In this document: piece after piece, positions 32,716 through 41,080 of the stretch
Numbering within the stretch: position 1 is the first letter of the stretch
Layout: every line of letters starts with the position of its first letter
From: CALWZE01 sp964645785
Lineage (GTDB): Bacteria > Bacillota > Clostridia > Oscillospirales > Ruminococcaceae
Length of the DNA: 50,472 bases
Assembly (NCBI GenBank): GCA_964645785.1
Contig: CAZYAV010000014.1
Location: 1-50,472, forward strand
Direction: 5' to 3'
The notes under the pieces: model-generated
What the model was told of the DNA's origin: nothing
The model's database searches: none
The model's input: only the letters and a program-made list of their open reading frames with translations
Made by a program: the position numbers and the translations under genes

Positions 32716-33837
32716 TCAGCCGGCCGGCGCGGGCGGGTCGGCGGCCGCGGGCTCGCTTTTGGGCTGCCGGAACAGGTGAATCACCCCCGCCGCGTTGAGG
32801 CTGTTGAGAATCGCGAGCGCGATGGGCAGCCCAAACAGCCCGACAAAGCCAAACAGCGCCGTGCCGACAAACATGGCCATCAGGGTGACAAGCGGCGGCA
32901 GCCCGACCCGCTTCCCGACGATTTTCGGTTCGATGATATTGCGGATGACCGTGATGAGCAGATAGACGACCAGAAGCCCCACCGCTATGCGGTAGTCGCC
33001 GTTGATGAAGCGGATAATCATCCAGGGGATCATGATGCCGCCGGTGCCGAGCACGGGCAGGATGTCAAAAATCGCGATGAGCAGCGCAATCGGGATGGCG
33101 TTGTTCACCCGCAGAACGGACAGCCCCAGCGACAGCTCGCAGAAGGTGATGAACATGATGAGGCTGTAGGATTTGACGTATTGGAAGAGGATGCTGGTGA
33201 CGTTGCTGCGCACCTCGTGCACAAGGGCGCGCTGCTTTTCGTTCAGCTGCGCAAGCACAAACGCGACCACCCGGTCGTAATCCACCGCGAAGAAAAAGCT
33301 GGAGATAATGGTCATCAGCATGGAGACGAGAAAGGCGGGGAGCTTGGCGGCGATTGTGGTGATGGCGCCGACCGCGGAGACCGACAGGGTGGTGATGACG
33401 TCGCCCAGCGCGCTGACCAGATTGCGCAGCGCGTTGCCGATTTCCAGCTGCACCTTCAGCCCCAGGTTGGCAATCAGCTCGTTGAGCCGGCTGTTCAGCG
33501 CAAGCAGCGCCGGCTCGATGCTGGTGGTGTACGCGGCGGGCAGCGCGAGAAACGCGTCCTTTAAAAACAGGAAGATGCGCACAATCGCAAGAGTAAACAG
33601 CGCGCCGACCGTCAGGTAAAACAGAATAACCGTGAGCACCGCCGCGAGCTTCGGGCGCAGCCGGCATTTGCCGCAGAGCAGCCGGTTGAGCGGGCGCAGC
33701 GCGAACGCGATTAAAAACGCGAGCACAAACGGGGCCAGCAGGGGCAGCAGATATTTGACCGAGCAGTAAATCAGCGCAAGCGCGATTGCCCAGTAGGCCA
33801 CGTTGATGATGAACCGGCGTCGTTTTTCAGTTTGCAT
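32716..33837 (-). CDS. AI-2E/YtvI-type permease-like membrane protein
   Basis: The 373-residue protein has paired N-terminal helices, a soluble amphipathic middle (about residues 100-160) and five C-terminal helices including IALLIAIFDILPVLGTGGIM, IRNIIEPKIVGKRVGLPPLV and FGFVGLFGLPIALAILNSL, the AI-2E-exporter family core. Length and N-terminus match sporulation protein YtvI, and spore genes lie 3 kb upstream, but the family also includes ion antiporters. An AGGATCC ribosome site is weak. It starts 70 bp after the PHP-domain gene ends. Confidence 0.82.
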   Translation of the reverse strand: MQTEKRRRFIINVAYWAIALALIYCSVKYLLPLLAPFVLAFLIAFALRPLNRLLCGKCRLRPKLAAVLTVILFYLTVGALFTLAIVRIFLFLKDAFLALPAAYTTSIEPALLALNSRLNELIANLGLKVQLEIGNALRNLVSALGDVITTLSVSAVGAITTIAAKLPAFLVSMLMTIISSFFFAVDYDRVVAFVLAQLNEKQRALVHEVRSNVTSILFQYVKSYSLIMFITFCELSLGLSVLRVNNAIPIALLIAIFDILPVLGTGGIMIPWMIIRFINGDYRIAVGLLVVYLLITVIRNIIEPKIVGKRVGLPPLVTLMAMFVGTALFGFVGLFGLPIALAILNSLNAAGVIHLFRQPKSEPAAADPPAPAG

Positions 33838-33907
33838 AGGGATCCTTTCGGCCGGGCAGACCCGCGCAGCGCGCCGACTTTCCCCGGCAGACGGCGGCAG
33901 AAAGCGG

Positions 33908-36721
33908 TCAGACGATGTAAACGGTCTCGACCGTCTGCGTCCCGTCCGGCGCCGTGATGAGCACGGTCACCTTGTCGGCCAGCAGGTCGCTGTTGTATTT
34001 GTGATAGGTCACGTCGGTGTAGCGGCCGTCGGTGACGACCTCCAGCATGTTTTTGGTGAAGTGGCCGGACTCGATGTAGTAAACGCCGTTGGGCGCCTGC
34101 CGAACCTCGCCGCCCAGCTTGTAGCTGAGCGATTCCAGGGTGGTTGAGTTCTGCACGGAGGTGGCCGACTCGACCCAGATCGGGTTGGACAGCCCGATGC
34201 CGACATCGTTGCCGCGGTTGTTCTGCTCGCTGCGCACCTCAAAGCGGTAGAAGCTACCGGGCACAAGGGTGACCTCGATTTCGTCCTGGAAGCTGTAGAC
34301 CCCCTGGCCGGTCAGGTCGGCCGAAAAGACAACCTCGGGATCGCGATCCTCCAGCAGGCCGGTAATATCGTAGCGGTAGAGGTAGACGGCGGTCAGCGGG
34401 ACATCGTCCGAAGCGTAGACCCGCGCCTTGGTTGTGGTGGGGGTCTCGGTCTGGCCGAGATGCAGCTCGCCGCCCATCACCTGGCCGCCAAGGGTGAAGC
34501 GGAGCTCGGGCCCGTTGGAGGCGATGAACTCGCCGGATTGCAGCAGGCTCTCGCAGTTCTCCCGGCTGAGCACGCTCATGTGCCCCTTGATGTACTGCAA
34601 GCCGACATGCTCGGAGTAGTTCGCGTTGCTGGACATCATGATGAACACCCGCTGGCGTCCCTGCACGTTGTAGGTGTTCCACATGCCGTATTCCAGCACG
34701 GTCTCGACATAGTCGGAGGTCATCTCCGCGGAGAGGTACTCGATCCCGGTGATGCCGTAGACCGATTTTGCCATATTGATGTTGGTCTCAATGTCGCCGC
34801 CCTTGAAAAAATGGGGCAGGACGACGATGCCGCCCGCGTCGACCGCCTCGTAAATCGCGTCCTGATAGGTCCACTGGCCGGACGCGTTGTGGGCGGTCAG
34901 ATAGGGGGACACCATGCCGTAGCCGGACGAGGGCGCAACCGGCGCGCCGAAAATGAGCATGTGGCGGGAAGCGCGGCCGGTTTCGATGGCGGGAATCTGC
35001 AAAAACGCGCCCTGCGAGCCGGTCAGGCTGTCCAGCCTGCTCTGCGGAACCTCCTCGGCGAGGTATTCCTGGCCGCGCTCGGTGATCTCGGCGAGGATCT
35101 CGTCCTGGTTGAGGACGTTGCTGTCCTCCTCGTCATCATCGTCGCCGTCCTCCAGCATCACCGGCAGGCTGAACGCGGGCTTATCCTGCCCGGCGGTAAA
35201 GGAGACGCCCTCCGCCGTGCCCGCGTTGTTGGCCTCCTCCGCAGCGGCGGCCTCGGCAGCGGCGGCCTCGGCAGCGGCGGCAGCCTCCGCCTCCTCCTTG
35301 GCGCGCTGGGCGGCCTCCTCTTTGGCGCGCTGCGCCGCCTCCGCCTGGCGGATGAGCGCGAGCTCATAGTCCTTCTGGGCGTCCTCCTCCTCGGAATACC
35401 GCGTCTCCTGCGAGAAGATGAAGCTCATGCCGTGGTCGTAGGCGTTGGTGATGTTGCCCTCCATCGTGCCCTCGCGCTCGAAAACACTGGCGGTTGTGTG
35501 GGTGTGGATATCCCCGGCATAGTACCCGTCGCCCGCCACGTTGACATAGTCGGACGAGCCGAGCAGCATGGTTTCGCCGAGATTGTTGACCCCGTAGGCA
35601 ATCACCTGCACCCGGCCGGCCTCGGTGAGAATCACCGGCACATCGAACACAATCGAGCCGCCCGCCTGAATCTCGGGGATGGTGTAGGTGTCGCCCTCGG
35701 TGAAGATGCAGGACGCGGAGGTGAAGTGCACCTCGGTATCGGTCAGGGCGATGCCGCTGACATTGTTGATGGTGACCGGGATGGTCGTTTTGGCGCCGAC
35801 GCACAGCAGATCGAGGTCGCCCAGGCTCTGGACGCCGTTGAGGGATTTTGCGTTGACCCTGGCGTCCGCGGGCACGCCGCTCCAGCTGATGCTGGTGGAC
35901 GGCGCGTCGACATAGACGGTGCAGCCGTCAAAGCTTGCGCTGTCCATGGCGCAGCTGCCCGCGCCGCCGGCCAGCACAACCGTGCCGCCGGTGAAGCGAA
36001 CCGACCCGGCGCCGCCGTAGTTGACCAGCGGCAGAATCGCGTAGCCGCCGAGATCCGCCTCGACGTCGACGGTGAAGCTGGACGCGAGATTGAGCGTGTC
36101 CCCCGCGCGCAGGGAGGGGTGCTTGAGATAGCGCAGCAGGGTCTCGTTGTCCGGCACGTCATATGTATTGTACCGCTCGGGCATGAGCTGGAGATAGCCG
36201 AGATAGGACGCGCCGAACACGCCGCCCACAATCAGCGCGACGGCCGCCACGGCGGCGATGATGATGGCGGCAGCCTTGCCGCCCTTTTTCTTTTTGCCTG
36301 CGCCGTCCGGCTGCTGCTGCGCCTTGGCCGCCCGCTTTTCCGCGCGCCTGTCCCGCTTTTCGGCGGCGGGCTGCTTGTCCGGCGCGGCGGCGTCGGTGCG
36401 CTGCCCCGCGGCGGCGTCGCGCAGCCCCCAGGTGCTGCCGTGCGACTTCTGCTGCGCGTCTGGCTGGACAACCGCGGCGGCGATGCGGTCAAGCATCGGC
36501 TTGGCGGCCGCCTGTGCGGCGGCGTACCGGCGGCGGTATTCCTGCTTCTGTTCCGGGGTCATGCTCTCAAACTGCTGTTTGGTCACCTGCGGAACACCAT
36601 ATTTCTGCATACAGCGCGCAATGGCCTGCCTGCGCAGACTGGTCGCCTGTTCGGGCGTTAGGGTCTCGGGCAGGCCGGCGGCTGTCGGTTCCTGGTTGGA
36701 GGACGAATTGATGTCGCTCAT
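33908..36721 (-). CDS. Large membrane-anchored PHP-domain protein with Ala/Glu-rich insertion
   Basis: The 937-residue protein has a 145-residue cytoplasmic part rich in Gln, Ala and Lys, a membrane helix (about 148-172), a beta-rich extracytoplasmic domain, and a PHP metallohydrolase domain from about residue 400 with GDIHTHTT, DHGMSFIFS and IVVLPHFF. The PHP domain is split at about 445-570 by a helical insertion holding two AAQRAKEE repeats, then Ala/Glu repeats and an acidic stretch. A final beta-sandwich region follows. PHP proteins hydrolyse phosphate or phosphodiester bonds; an extracellular one on this scale is unusual. AAGGAG precedes the ATG. Confidence 0.8.
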   Translation of the reverse strand: MSDINSSSNQEPTAAGLPETLTPEQATSLRRQAIARCMQKYGVPQVTKQQFESMTPEQKQEYRRRYAAAQAAAKPMLDRIAAAVVQPDAQQKSHGSTWGLRDAAAGQRTDAAAPDKQPAAEKRDRRAEKRAAKAQQQPDGAGKKKKGGKAAAIIIAAVAAVALIVGGVFGASYLGYLQLMPERYNTYDVPDNETLLRYLKHPSLRAGDTLNLASSFTVDVEADLGGYAILPLVNYGGAGSVRFTGGTVVLAGGAGSCAMDSASFDGCTVYVDAPSTSISWSGVPADARVNAKSLNGVQSLGDLDLLCVGAKTTIPVTINNVSGIALTDTEVHFTSASCIFTEGDTYTIPEIQAGGSIVFDVPVILTEAGRVQVIAYGVNNLGETMLLGSSDYVNVAGDGYYAGDIHTHTTASVFEREGTMEGNITNAYDHGMSFIFSQETRYSEEEDAQKDYELALIRQAEAAQRAKEEAAQRAKEEAEAAAAAEAAAAEAAAAEEANNAGTAEGVSFTAGQDKPAFSLPVMLEDGDDDDEEDSNVLNQDEILAEITERGQEYLAEEVPQSRLDSLTGSQGAFLQIPAIETGRASRHMLIFGAPVAPSSGYGMVSPYLTAHNASGQWTYQDAIYEAVDAGGIVVLPHFFKGGDIETNINMAKSVYGITGIEYLSAEMTSDYVETVLEYGMWNTYNVQGRQRVFIMMSSNANYSEHVGLQYIKGHMSVLSRENCESLLQSGEFIASNGPELRFTLGGQVMGGELHLGQTETPTTTKARVYASDDVPLTAVYLYRYDITGLLEDRDPEVVFSADLTGQGVYSFQDEIEVTLVPGSFYRFEVRSEQNNRGNDVGIGLSNPIWVESATSVQNSTTLESLSYKLGGEVRQAPNGVYYIESGHFTKNMLEVVTDGRYTDVTYHKYNSDLLADKVTVLITAPDGTQTVETVYIV

Positions 36722-36756
36722 TTAGGTATAACTCCTTTATATACGTATACAGCTTT

Positions 36757-36785
36757 ATAATACCCAAAACGGCGGACAAAATCAA
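36757..36785 (-). promoter_or_regulatory. Promoter of the PHP-domain gene
   Basis: On the minus strand TTGATT (36785-36780), 17 bp, then TATTAT (36762-36757), about 35 bp before the ATG. A GTATACGTATATA stretch lies between promoter and ribosome site. Confidence 0.65.
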
Positions 36786-36862
36786 CTGCCGGGGCAGAAA
36801 GAGAGGATGCGGCCGCGGGACGGCGCCCAGCAGGCGGGCTTACCCGGACAGCGGAAAAGCCG

Positions 36863-36892
36863 AAAGGCCGCCGGGGCAGGCAGGCGGCCTTT
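36863..36892. terminator. Terminator after spoVAD
   Basis: AAAGGCCGCC pairs perfectly with GGCGGCCTTT around a ten-base loop. Short T runs lie on both sides. It separates the spore operon from the PHP-domain gene. Confidence 0.6.
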
Positions 36893-36942
36893 TATCATAT
36901 CGCGCACAGAGTCGCCGGGCGGAGAATGCCGCCGGGCGGGGC

Positions 36943-37959
36943 TCAGTCCTCCCCGACGGCCAGTTCGACCAGGTGCGCGATGCCGGGGATGGACTCCCCC
37001 TGCTGGAAGGAGGTGGGGCTCATGAGCGCGCCGGTCGCCATAAAGAGGATGCGGTTCAGCTCCCCCTTTTCCATGCGGGGCAGCAGGTAGCCGCACAGCA
37101 CGCTTGCCGAGCAGCCGCAGCCCGACCCGCCCGCCTTCACCTTCTGGGTTTCCGTGTCGTAAATCAGCTTGCCGCAGTCGAGATGGTTGGGCAGCTCATA
37201 CCCCTCCATCCTGCACAGCCGGTGCAGGATAGCGGAGCCGACCTCGCCCAGATCGCCGGTCACGACGGCGGAATACGACCCGGCGGTTGTGCCGGTGTCC
37301 TCAAAAAAGCGGACGAGGGTGTCCGCCGCGGCGGGCGCCATGGCGCTGCCCATGTTGTTGATGTCGCAGACCTCGAGATCCTGCACCCGGCCGAAGCAGA
37401 GCCTGTGCGCGCTGACCCTGCCCGCGCGGTGCCCCCCGACGATGCAGCAGCCGGAGCCGGTCACCGTCCACTGGGAGGAGGGGGTGCGCATCCCGCCGTA
37501 TTCAAGCGGGAAGCGGAACTGCCGCTCCGCCGCGCAGAAGTGGCTGGAGGTCTGCGCCGAGGCGACCCGCGCAAAGCCCGCGTCCACAAACGCGGACGCG
37601 AGACACAGCGATTCCGCCATCGTCGAGCAGGCGCCGTACAGCCCCACAAACGGCAGGCCGGTTGCGCGGTAGTGATAGGCCGAGGCGGTGCACTGGTTGA
37701 GCAGATCGCCCGCAAACGCGAGGTCAATCGCCGCATTATCCAGCCCGGCGTGCCTGCATGCGAGGGAGAAGGCGCGCCGCTGCAGCTCGCTCTCCGATTG
37801 TTCCCAGGTCTGCTTGCCGAACGAGGTGTCCGGCTCATAGTGCTCGAACCAGCTGCCGAGCGGCCCCTCGTGCTCCTTTTTGCCCACATACGCAGCGTAT
37901 CCGAGGATGGACGGCCGCGATTCAAGCCGGATAGTTCCGCTGCCCAGACGCCTGTTCAT
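36943..37959 (-). CDS. spoVAD: Stage V sporulation protein AD
   Basis: The 338-residue protein has the thiolase-like fold of SpoVAD, which binds dipicolinic acid during its uptake into the forespore. Landmarks are SRPSILGYAAYVGKKEHEGP, LPFVGLYGACSTMAESLCLAS and the SSHFCAAERQFRFPLEYGG segment. I choose ATG 37959 (ribosome site GAGGGGG, length 338, as in other SpoVAD) instead of the ATG at 37974 that overlaps spoVAC but lacks a ribosome site. It follows spoVAC directly. Confidence 0.95.
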   Translation of the reverse strand: MNRRLGSGTIRLESRPSILGYAAYVGKKEHEGPLGSWFEHYEPDTSFGKQTWEQSESELQRRAFSLACRHAGLDNAAIDLAFAGDLLNQCTASAYHYRATGLPFVGLYGACSTMAESLCLASAFVDAGFARVASAQTSSHFCAAERQFRFPLEYGGMRTPSSQWTVTGSGCCIVGGHRAGRVSAHRLCFGRVQDLEVCDINNMGSAMAPAAADTLVRFFEDTGTTAGSYSAVVTGDLGEVGSAILHRLCRMEGYELPNHLDCGKLIYDTETQKVKAGGSGCGCSASVLCGYLLPRMEKGELNRILFMATGALMSPTSFQQGESIPGIAHLVELAVGED

Positions 37960-37970
37960 CTGCTTCCCCC

Positions 37971-38411
37971 TCATCGGAACAGCAGGGAGACAAGCCCTGC
38001 GAGGATGGAGGCCGCGACCCCGTAGACGATGACAGGCCCCGCGATGATGAACATTTTGGCGCCCGTGCCGATGACGAAGCCTTCCGATTTAAACTCGAGC
38101 GCGGGGGAGACCACCGCGTTGGCAAAGCCGGTGATCGGCACAAGGGTGCCCGCGCCGGCAAACGCGGCGATTTTGTCGTAGACGCCGAGCCCGGTCAGCA
38201 GCGCGGAGAGCGCAATCAGGGTTGCCGAGGTCAGCAGCGCGGCCGCGTCCTTGTCCAGACCCGCGATCGAGCTGTAAAGATTGCTGAAAGCCTGCCCGAT
38301 TGTGCAGATGACCCCGCCGACGCAAAACGCGCAGAAGCAATCGAGCAGCGCGTTGCTTTTCGGCATTTCGGATTGATAAATCTGTTTATACTGTTGTGCA
38401 GTGGGTTTCAT
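37971..38411 (-). CDS. spoVAC: Stage V sporulation protein AC
   Basis: The 146-residue membrane protein has four helices; SpoVAC is the mechanosensitive-type channel subunit of the dipicolinate channel in the spore membrane. The N-terminal TAQQYKQIYQSEMPKSN and the VPITGFANAVVSPALEFKSEG segment are diagnostic. GGAG lies seven bases before the ATG. In most Clostridia the order is spoVAC-spoVAD-spoVAE; here no spoVAE follows. Confidence 0.95.
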   Translation of the reverse strand: MKPTAQQYKQIYQSEMPKSNALLDCFCAFCVGGVICTIGQAFSNLYSSIAGLDKDAAALLTSATLIALSALLTGLGVYDKIAAFAGAGTLVPITGFANAVVSPALEFKSEGFVIGTGAKMFIIAGPVIVYGVAASILAGLVSLLFR

Positions 38412-38449
38412 ACCGTCACTCCGTTTTTTGGGATGGATTTTTCTGTATT

Positions 38450-38479
38450 CAGTATCCGCCGCCCGGGTCGGATTTATGC
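38450..38479 (-). promoter_or_regulatory. Possible SigG-type forespore promoter of spoVAC
   Basis: On the minus strand GCATA (38479-38475), 18 bp, then GATACTG (38456-38450). The -35 fits the forespore SigG consensus and the -10 matches CATNNTA at most positions. It lies about 40 bp before the spoVAC start. Confidence 0.5.
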
Positions 38480-38489
38480 ATCCGCGCGA

Positions 38490-38518
38490 TTGAAACCGGC
38501 CGGCAGGGTCTGTATAAT
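38490..38518 (+). promoter_or_regulatory. SigA-type promoter of the WYL regulator gene
   Basis: TTGAAA (38490-38495), 17 bp and a perfect TATAAT (38513-38518), 79 bp before the ATG. It is divergent from, and close to, the spoVAC promoter. Confidence 0.85.
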
Positions 38519-38596
38519 AAGGAAAAGGGCTGTGTGAACCGGCTCGCGCGGCGCCCGGCCGGACACGGCTCTGAAACGGAACAGGGAGGAACGGCA

Positions 38597-39634
38597 ATGG
38601 CGGGGCAGGAAAGCTGCAAGCTGAAACCGTTTCTGCTGATGCGGTTTTTGCAGCAGAACACGGACGAGAACCACGGGGCGACGATTGACGAAATGATCGA
38701 GTGGCTGGGCGAAAGGGGCGTCCCGGCCGAGCGAAAAAGCCTTTACCGGGATCTGAACCTGCTGCGGGAATTCGGCATGGACATCGCGGCGGTGCGGGGC
38801 AGGCGGCAGGAATACCGGCTGCTCTCCCGCGAGTTTCAGCTGCCCGAGCTGAAGCTGCTCATCGACGCGGTCAGCGCGTCCCGGTTCATCACCCGCAAAA
38901 AGAGCCGGGAGCTGACCGAAAAGCTCGCCTCGCTCGCCAGCGTGTACGAGGCGCGGGAGCTGAACCGCGGGGTCTATGCGGACAAGCGCAACAAGGCGCT
39001 CAACGAGAGCATTTATTACACAATCGACGCCATCCACGCCGCAATCAACCACGGCAAAAAGCTGTCCTTCAAATACTATACCTACCGCCCGGACAAGCGC
39101 CGGGTGCTTAAAAAAAGCGGGCAGGCCTATGTGGTGACCCCGATTGCGCTCTCCTATTCGGGCGAAAATTACTATCTGCACGGGTGGTCGGCGGAGCACG
39201 GCGCGGTGCGCACCTACCGGGTGGATCGCATGGCGAGCGCGGCGGAGCTCGACCAGCCCGCCGACAAAAACGAACAGATCGCCTCGTTTGACCCCTCCAC
39301 CCACGCGAACGAGGCCTTTTCGATGTATGGCGGGGAAGCGCAGAAGGTGACCCTGCGGTTCGACAACGCGCTCGCGGACGCGGCGATTGACCGGTTTGGC
39401 TCCGACATCCTGCTGGTGCCGGACGGGGAGGACGGCTTCACGGTTCACGCCGAGGTCATGGTCAGCCCGACCTTTTTCGGCTGGGTGTTCGGCTTTGGCG
39501 GGCGGGTTCGGATTATCGCGCCGGAGGCGGTGCGCGCCGAATATGCCCGCAGCCTCGCGCTGCAGGCGCGGGCGCACGGCGCGGCGCAGCTGCGGGACGT
39601 CCGCCCGGCCGGCCGCAAACCGCGGGGCGAATAG
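38597..39634 (+). CDS. WYL-domain transcriptional regulator
   Basis: The 345-residue protein has an N-terminal winged helix-turn-helix (IDEMIEWLGERGVPAERKSLYRDL), a WYL ligand-sensing domain around residues 145-225 (FKYYTYRPDKRRVLKK, YVVTPIALSYSGENYYLHGW, RTYRVDRM) and a C-terminal WCX region. WYL regulators respond to nucleotides or nucleic acids and often control stress or defence genes. Here the nearest genes are spoVAC on one side and a zinc-ribbon gene on the other, and no defence system is visible. GGGAGG precedes the ATG at 38597. Confidence 0.9.
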   Translation: MAGQESCKLKPFLLMRFLQQNTDENHGATIDEMIEWLGERGVPAERKSLYRDLNLLREFGMDIAAVRGRRQEYRLLSREFQLPELKLLIDAVSASRFITRKKSRELTEKLASLASVYEARELNRGVYADKRNKALNESIYYTIDAIHAAINHGKKLSFKYYTYRPDKRRVLKKSGQAYVVTPIALSYSGENYYLHGWSAEHGAVRTYRVDRMASAAELDQPADKNEQIASFDPSTHANEAFSMYGGEAQKVTLRFDNALADAAIDRFGSDILLVPDGEDGFTVHAEVMVSPTFFGWVFGFGGRVRIIAPEAVRAEYARSLALQARAHGAAQLRDVRPAGRKPRGE

Positions 39635-39762
39635 AAAAGAGTGCTTTGCCTGCTGGCTGCAGGAGATCTTTTTATACGCGAAATATGCATGAAATAATGG
39701 ATGGCTCTGTCGCGGCAGTTATATATAAATTGCTGCATAAATCATCTGGGAGGTAATTTGCA

Positions 39763-40047
39763 ATGAGCTTTTTTAACGATGGGCAAATTAAGGGAATGGG
39801 CACAGGCAAATACCCTTGCCCCAAATGTAAAACGCTTATGGAATGGGAAGACGAAAACGAAGAAGTTCTTATATGCCCAAAATGCGGGCGTGAGGAAAGC
39901 GCCGGGCATTATGGATATACGGATGAAGAATATGAATCTTTATACCCTGCCAAAGAAGAGGTTTCAGGATATGATGAAGAAGGTGAGGAGGATGAATATA
40001 ACGGGGAAACATACGAAGAGGTATGCGGTGAATTAAGCGAACAGTAA
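39763..40047 (+). CDS. Small acidic zinc-ribbon protein, unknown
   Basis: The 94-residue protein has two CPKC knuckles (CPKCKTLMEWEDENEEVLICPKC, residues 19-41) forming a likely zinc ribbon and a very acidic Tyr/Glu/Asp-rich tail. GGGAGG with 9-bp spacing precedes the ATG. Codon choice (many GAA, AAA, ATA, TTA) differs strongly from the GC-ending codons of neighbours, and the gene sits in an AT-richer island, so recent transfer is likely. No named family is recognised. Confidence 0.75.
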   Translation: MSFFNDGQIKGMGTGKYPCPKCKTLMEWEDENEEVLICPKCGREESAGHYGYTDEEYESLYPAKEEVSGYDEEGEEDEYNGETYEEVCGELSEQ

Positions 40048-41080
40048 CAATTTGCGCTAAAAAGAAAGAGCCCCGGCGAGAATCCTTTTTGTCCGTCCAA
40101 TATTGAGAGGCTCTTTCATGCTGTTATTAACATGTGTCTTTGGCTCAGCCCGGGAAGCTGATGCGGACTGCTGTCCGCGGCGTCCGCGATTTATCGGTAT
40201 GTGCGGCCGCTTCGCTTAGAAGTTTTACAGGAAACTGTTAGGAGAGAATTCAATCACCTTCTCCCTTTCCCGGCACCGCAGGGACGAGTATCGACCGCGT
40301 TCGTTTTACACCCAAAAAATCTTTTGCCCGACTTTCTGCCGCCCGGTTTCTCCGGCTTTTGCGGCGGAAACAGAAAGCGATCATTTTTTGCAGAAATTCA
40401 AAGCAAACGACAAATGCGGCCACGCGCCAAGTGTCGAAAAGCCTGTATTTCTTGGAATTTTCCACTAAAATCGAATACACGCAGCTTTCGGGCGGCGTTG
40501 CTCCGCCGCCGGGCTCTTGTACGGCCGAATTCCCGCAAATTCATCCCGACTTGAATTTTGTGAAAAAAATTAAAGGGGAAGCTGGAGTCTACCGGTAATT
40601 GCATTGCCCGTATCGCAGAAAATATAAGCGCCGGCGGATTGTGTCTTTATCAATCCGACGGCGCTTCGTCTGTGGTTATTCAGAATGATGCCGGCCGGTC
40701 GGGCGTAGGCGCTTATAAATCCATTCCGTTGATTTTTGCGCGGAATTCCATGCGCCCTTACCGGCCACCCCAGCCAATGACCGCCGCGCAGCCGGCCTTC
40801 GGCACTGCACACCGGGGAAAGGGCGCGCCCCGGCCGGTTCTCTGTCACACGCGGTTGCATTGCCCGGCTGCCCGCCTGCCCGCGCCCGGCTATGGCAGGC
40901 GGGTCGAAAATTCGAGACGGCCGCGCAGCGCTACACGACGTAAAAGGAAACGGAAATATACAAACAGTAAATCGCGTGAACGGCTCAGGGGGCGCTGCCT
41001 GCTCTGCGCCGCCCCGTGCCCGCCGTAATGGGCGCAGGGACTATGCGGGCATGGAGATCATCCGCGCCCGACCGCCCGGC
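40048..41080. other. AT-richer then GC-rich gene-free kilobase
   Basis: The first 90 bp hold a long hairpin AAAGAGCC...GGCTCTTT after the zinc-ribbon gene. From 40200 to 40620 the DNA is AT-richer with frameshifted open frames on both strands, no ribosome site and no homology I recognise; it could be a decayed gene or mobile remnant. A GGGCGGCG-TTGCT-CCGCCG hairpin lies near 40489. From 40670 to 41080 the DNA returns to ordinary GC-rich spacer. Confidence 0.5.
40626..40666. terminator. Large imperfect hairpin in the gene-free kilobase
   Basis: AAGCGCCGGCGGATTG (40626-40641) pairs with CAATCCGACGGCGCTT (40651-40666), a 16-bp stem with one mismatch around TGTCTTTAT. No T run follows, so it may be a structured element or a remnant terminator. 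Confidence 0.45.

Noticed and set aside
34460..36661. Plus-strand open frame of 733 codons
   Set aside because: It is antisense to the PHP-domain gene and mirrors its codon periodicity.
37960..37974. Upstream ATG of spoVAD overlapping the spoVAC stop
   Set aside because: It lacks a ribosome site, while the ATG at 37959 has GAGGGGG and gives the usual protein length.
40201..40598. Overlapping plus-strand open frames of 117 and 79 codons in the AT-richer region
   Set aside because: No ribosome site, basic low-complexity translations and no family I recognise. A decayed gene is possible but cannot be shown.
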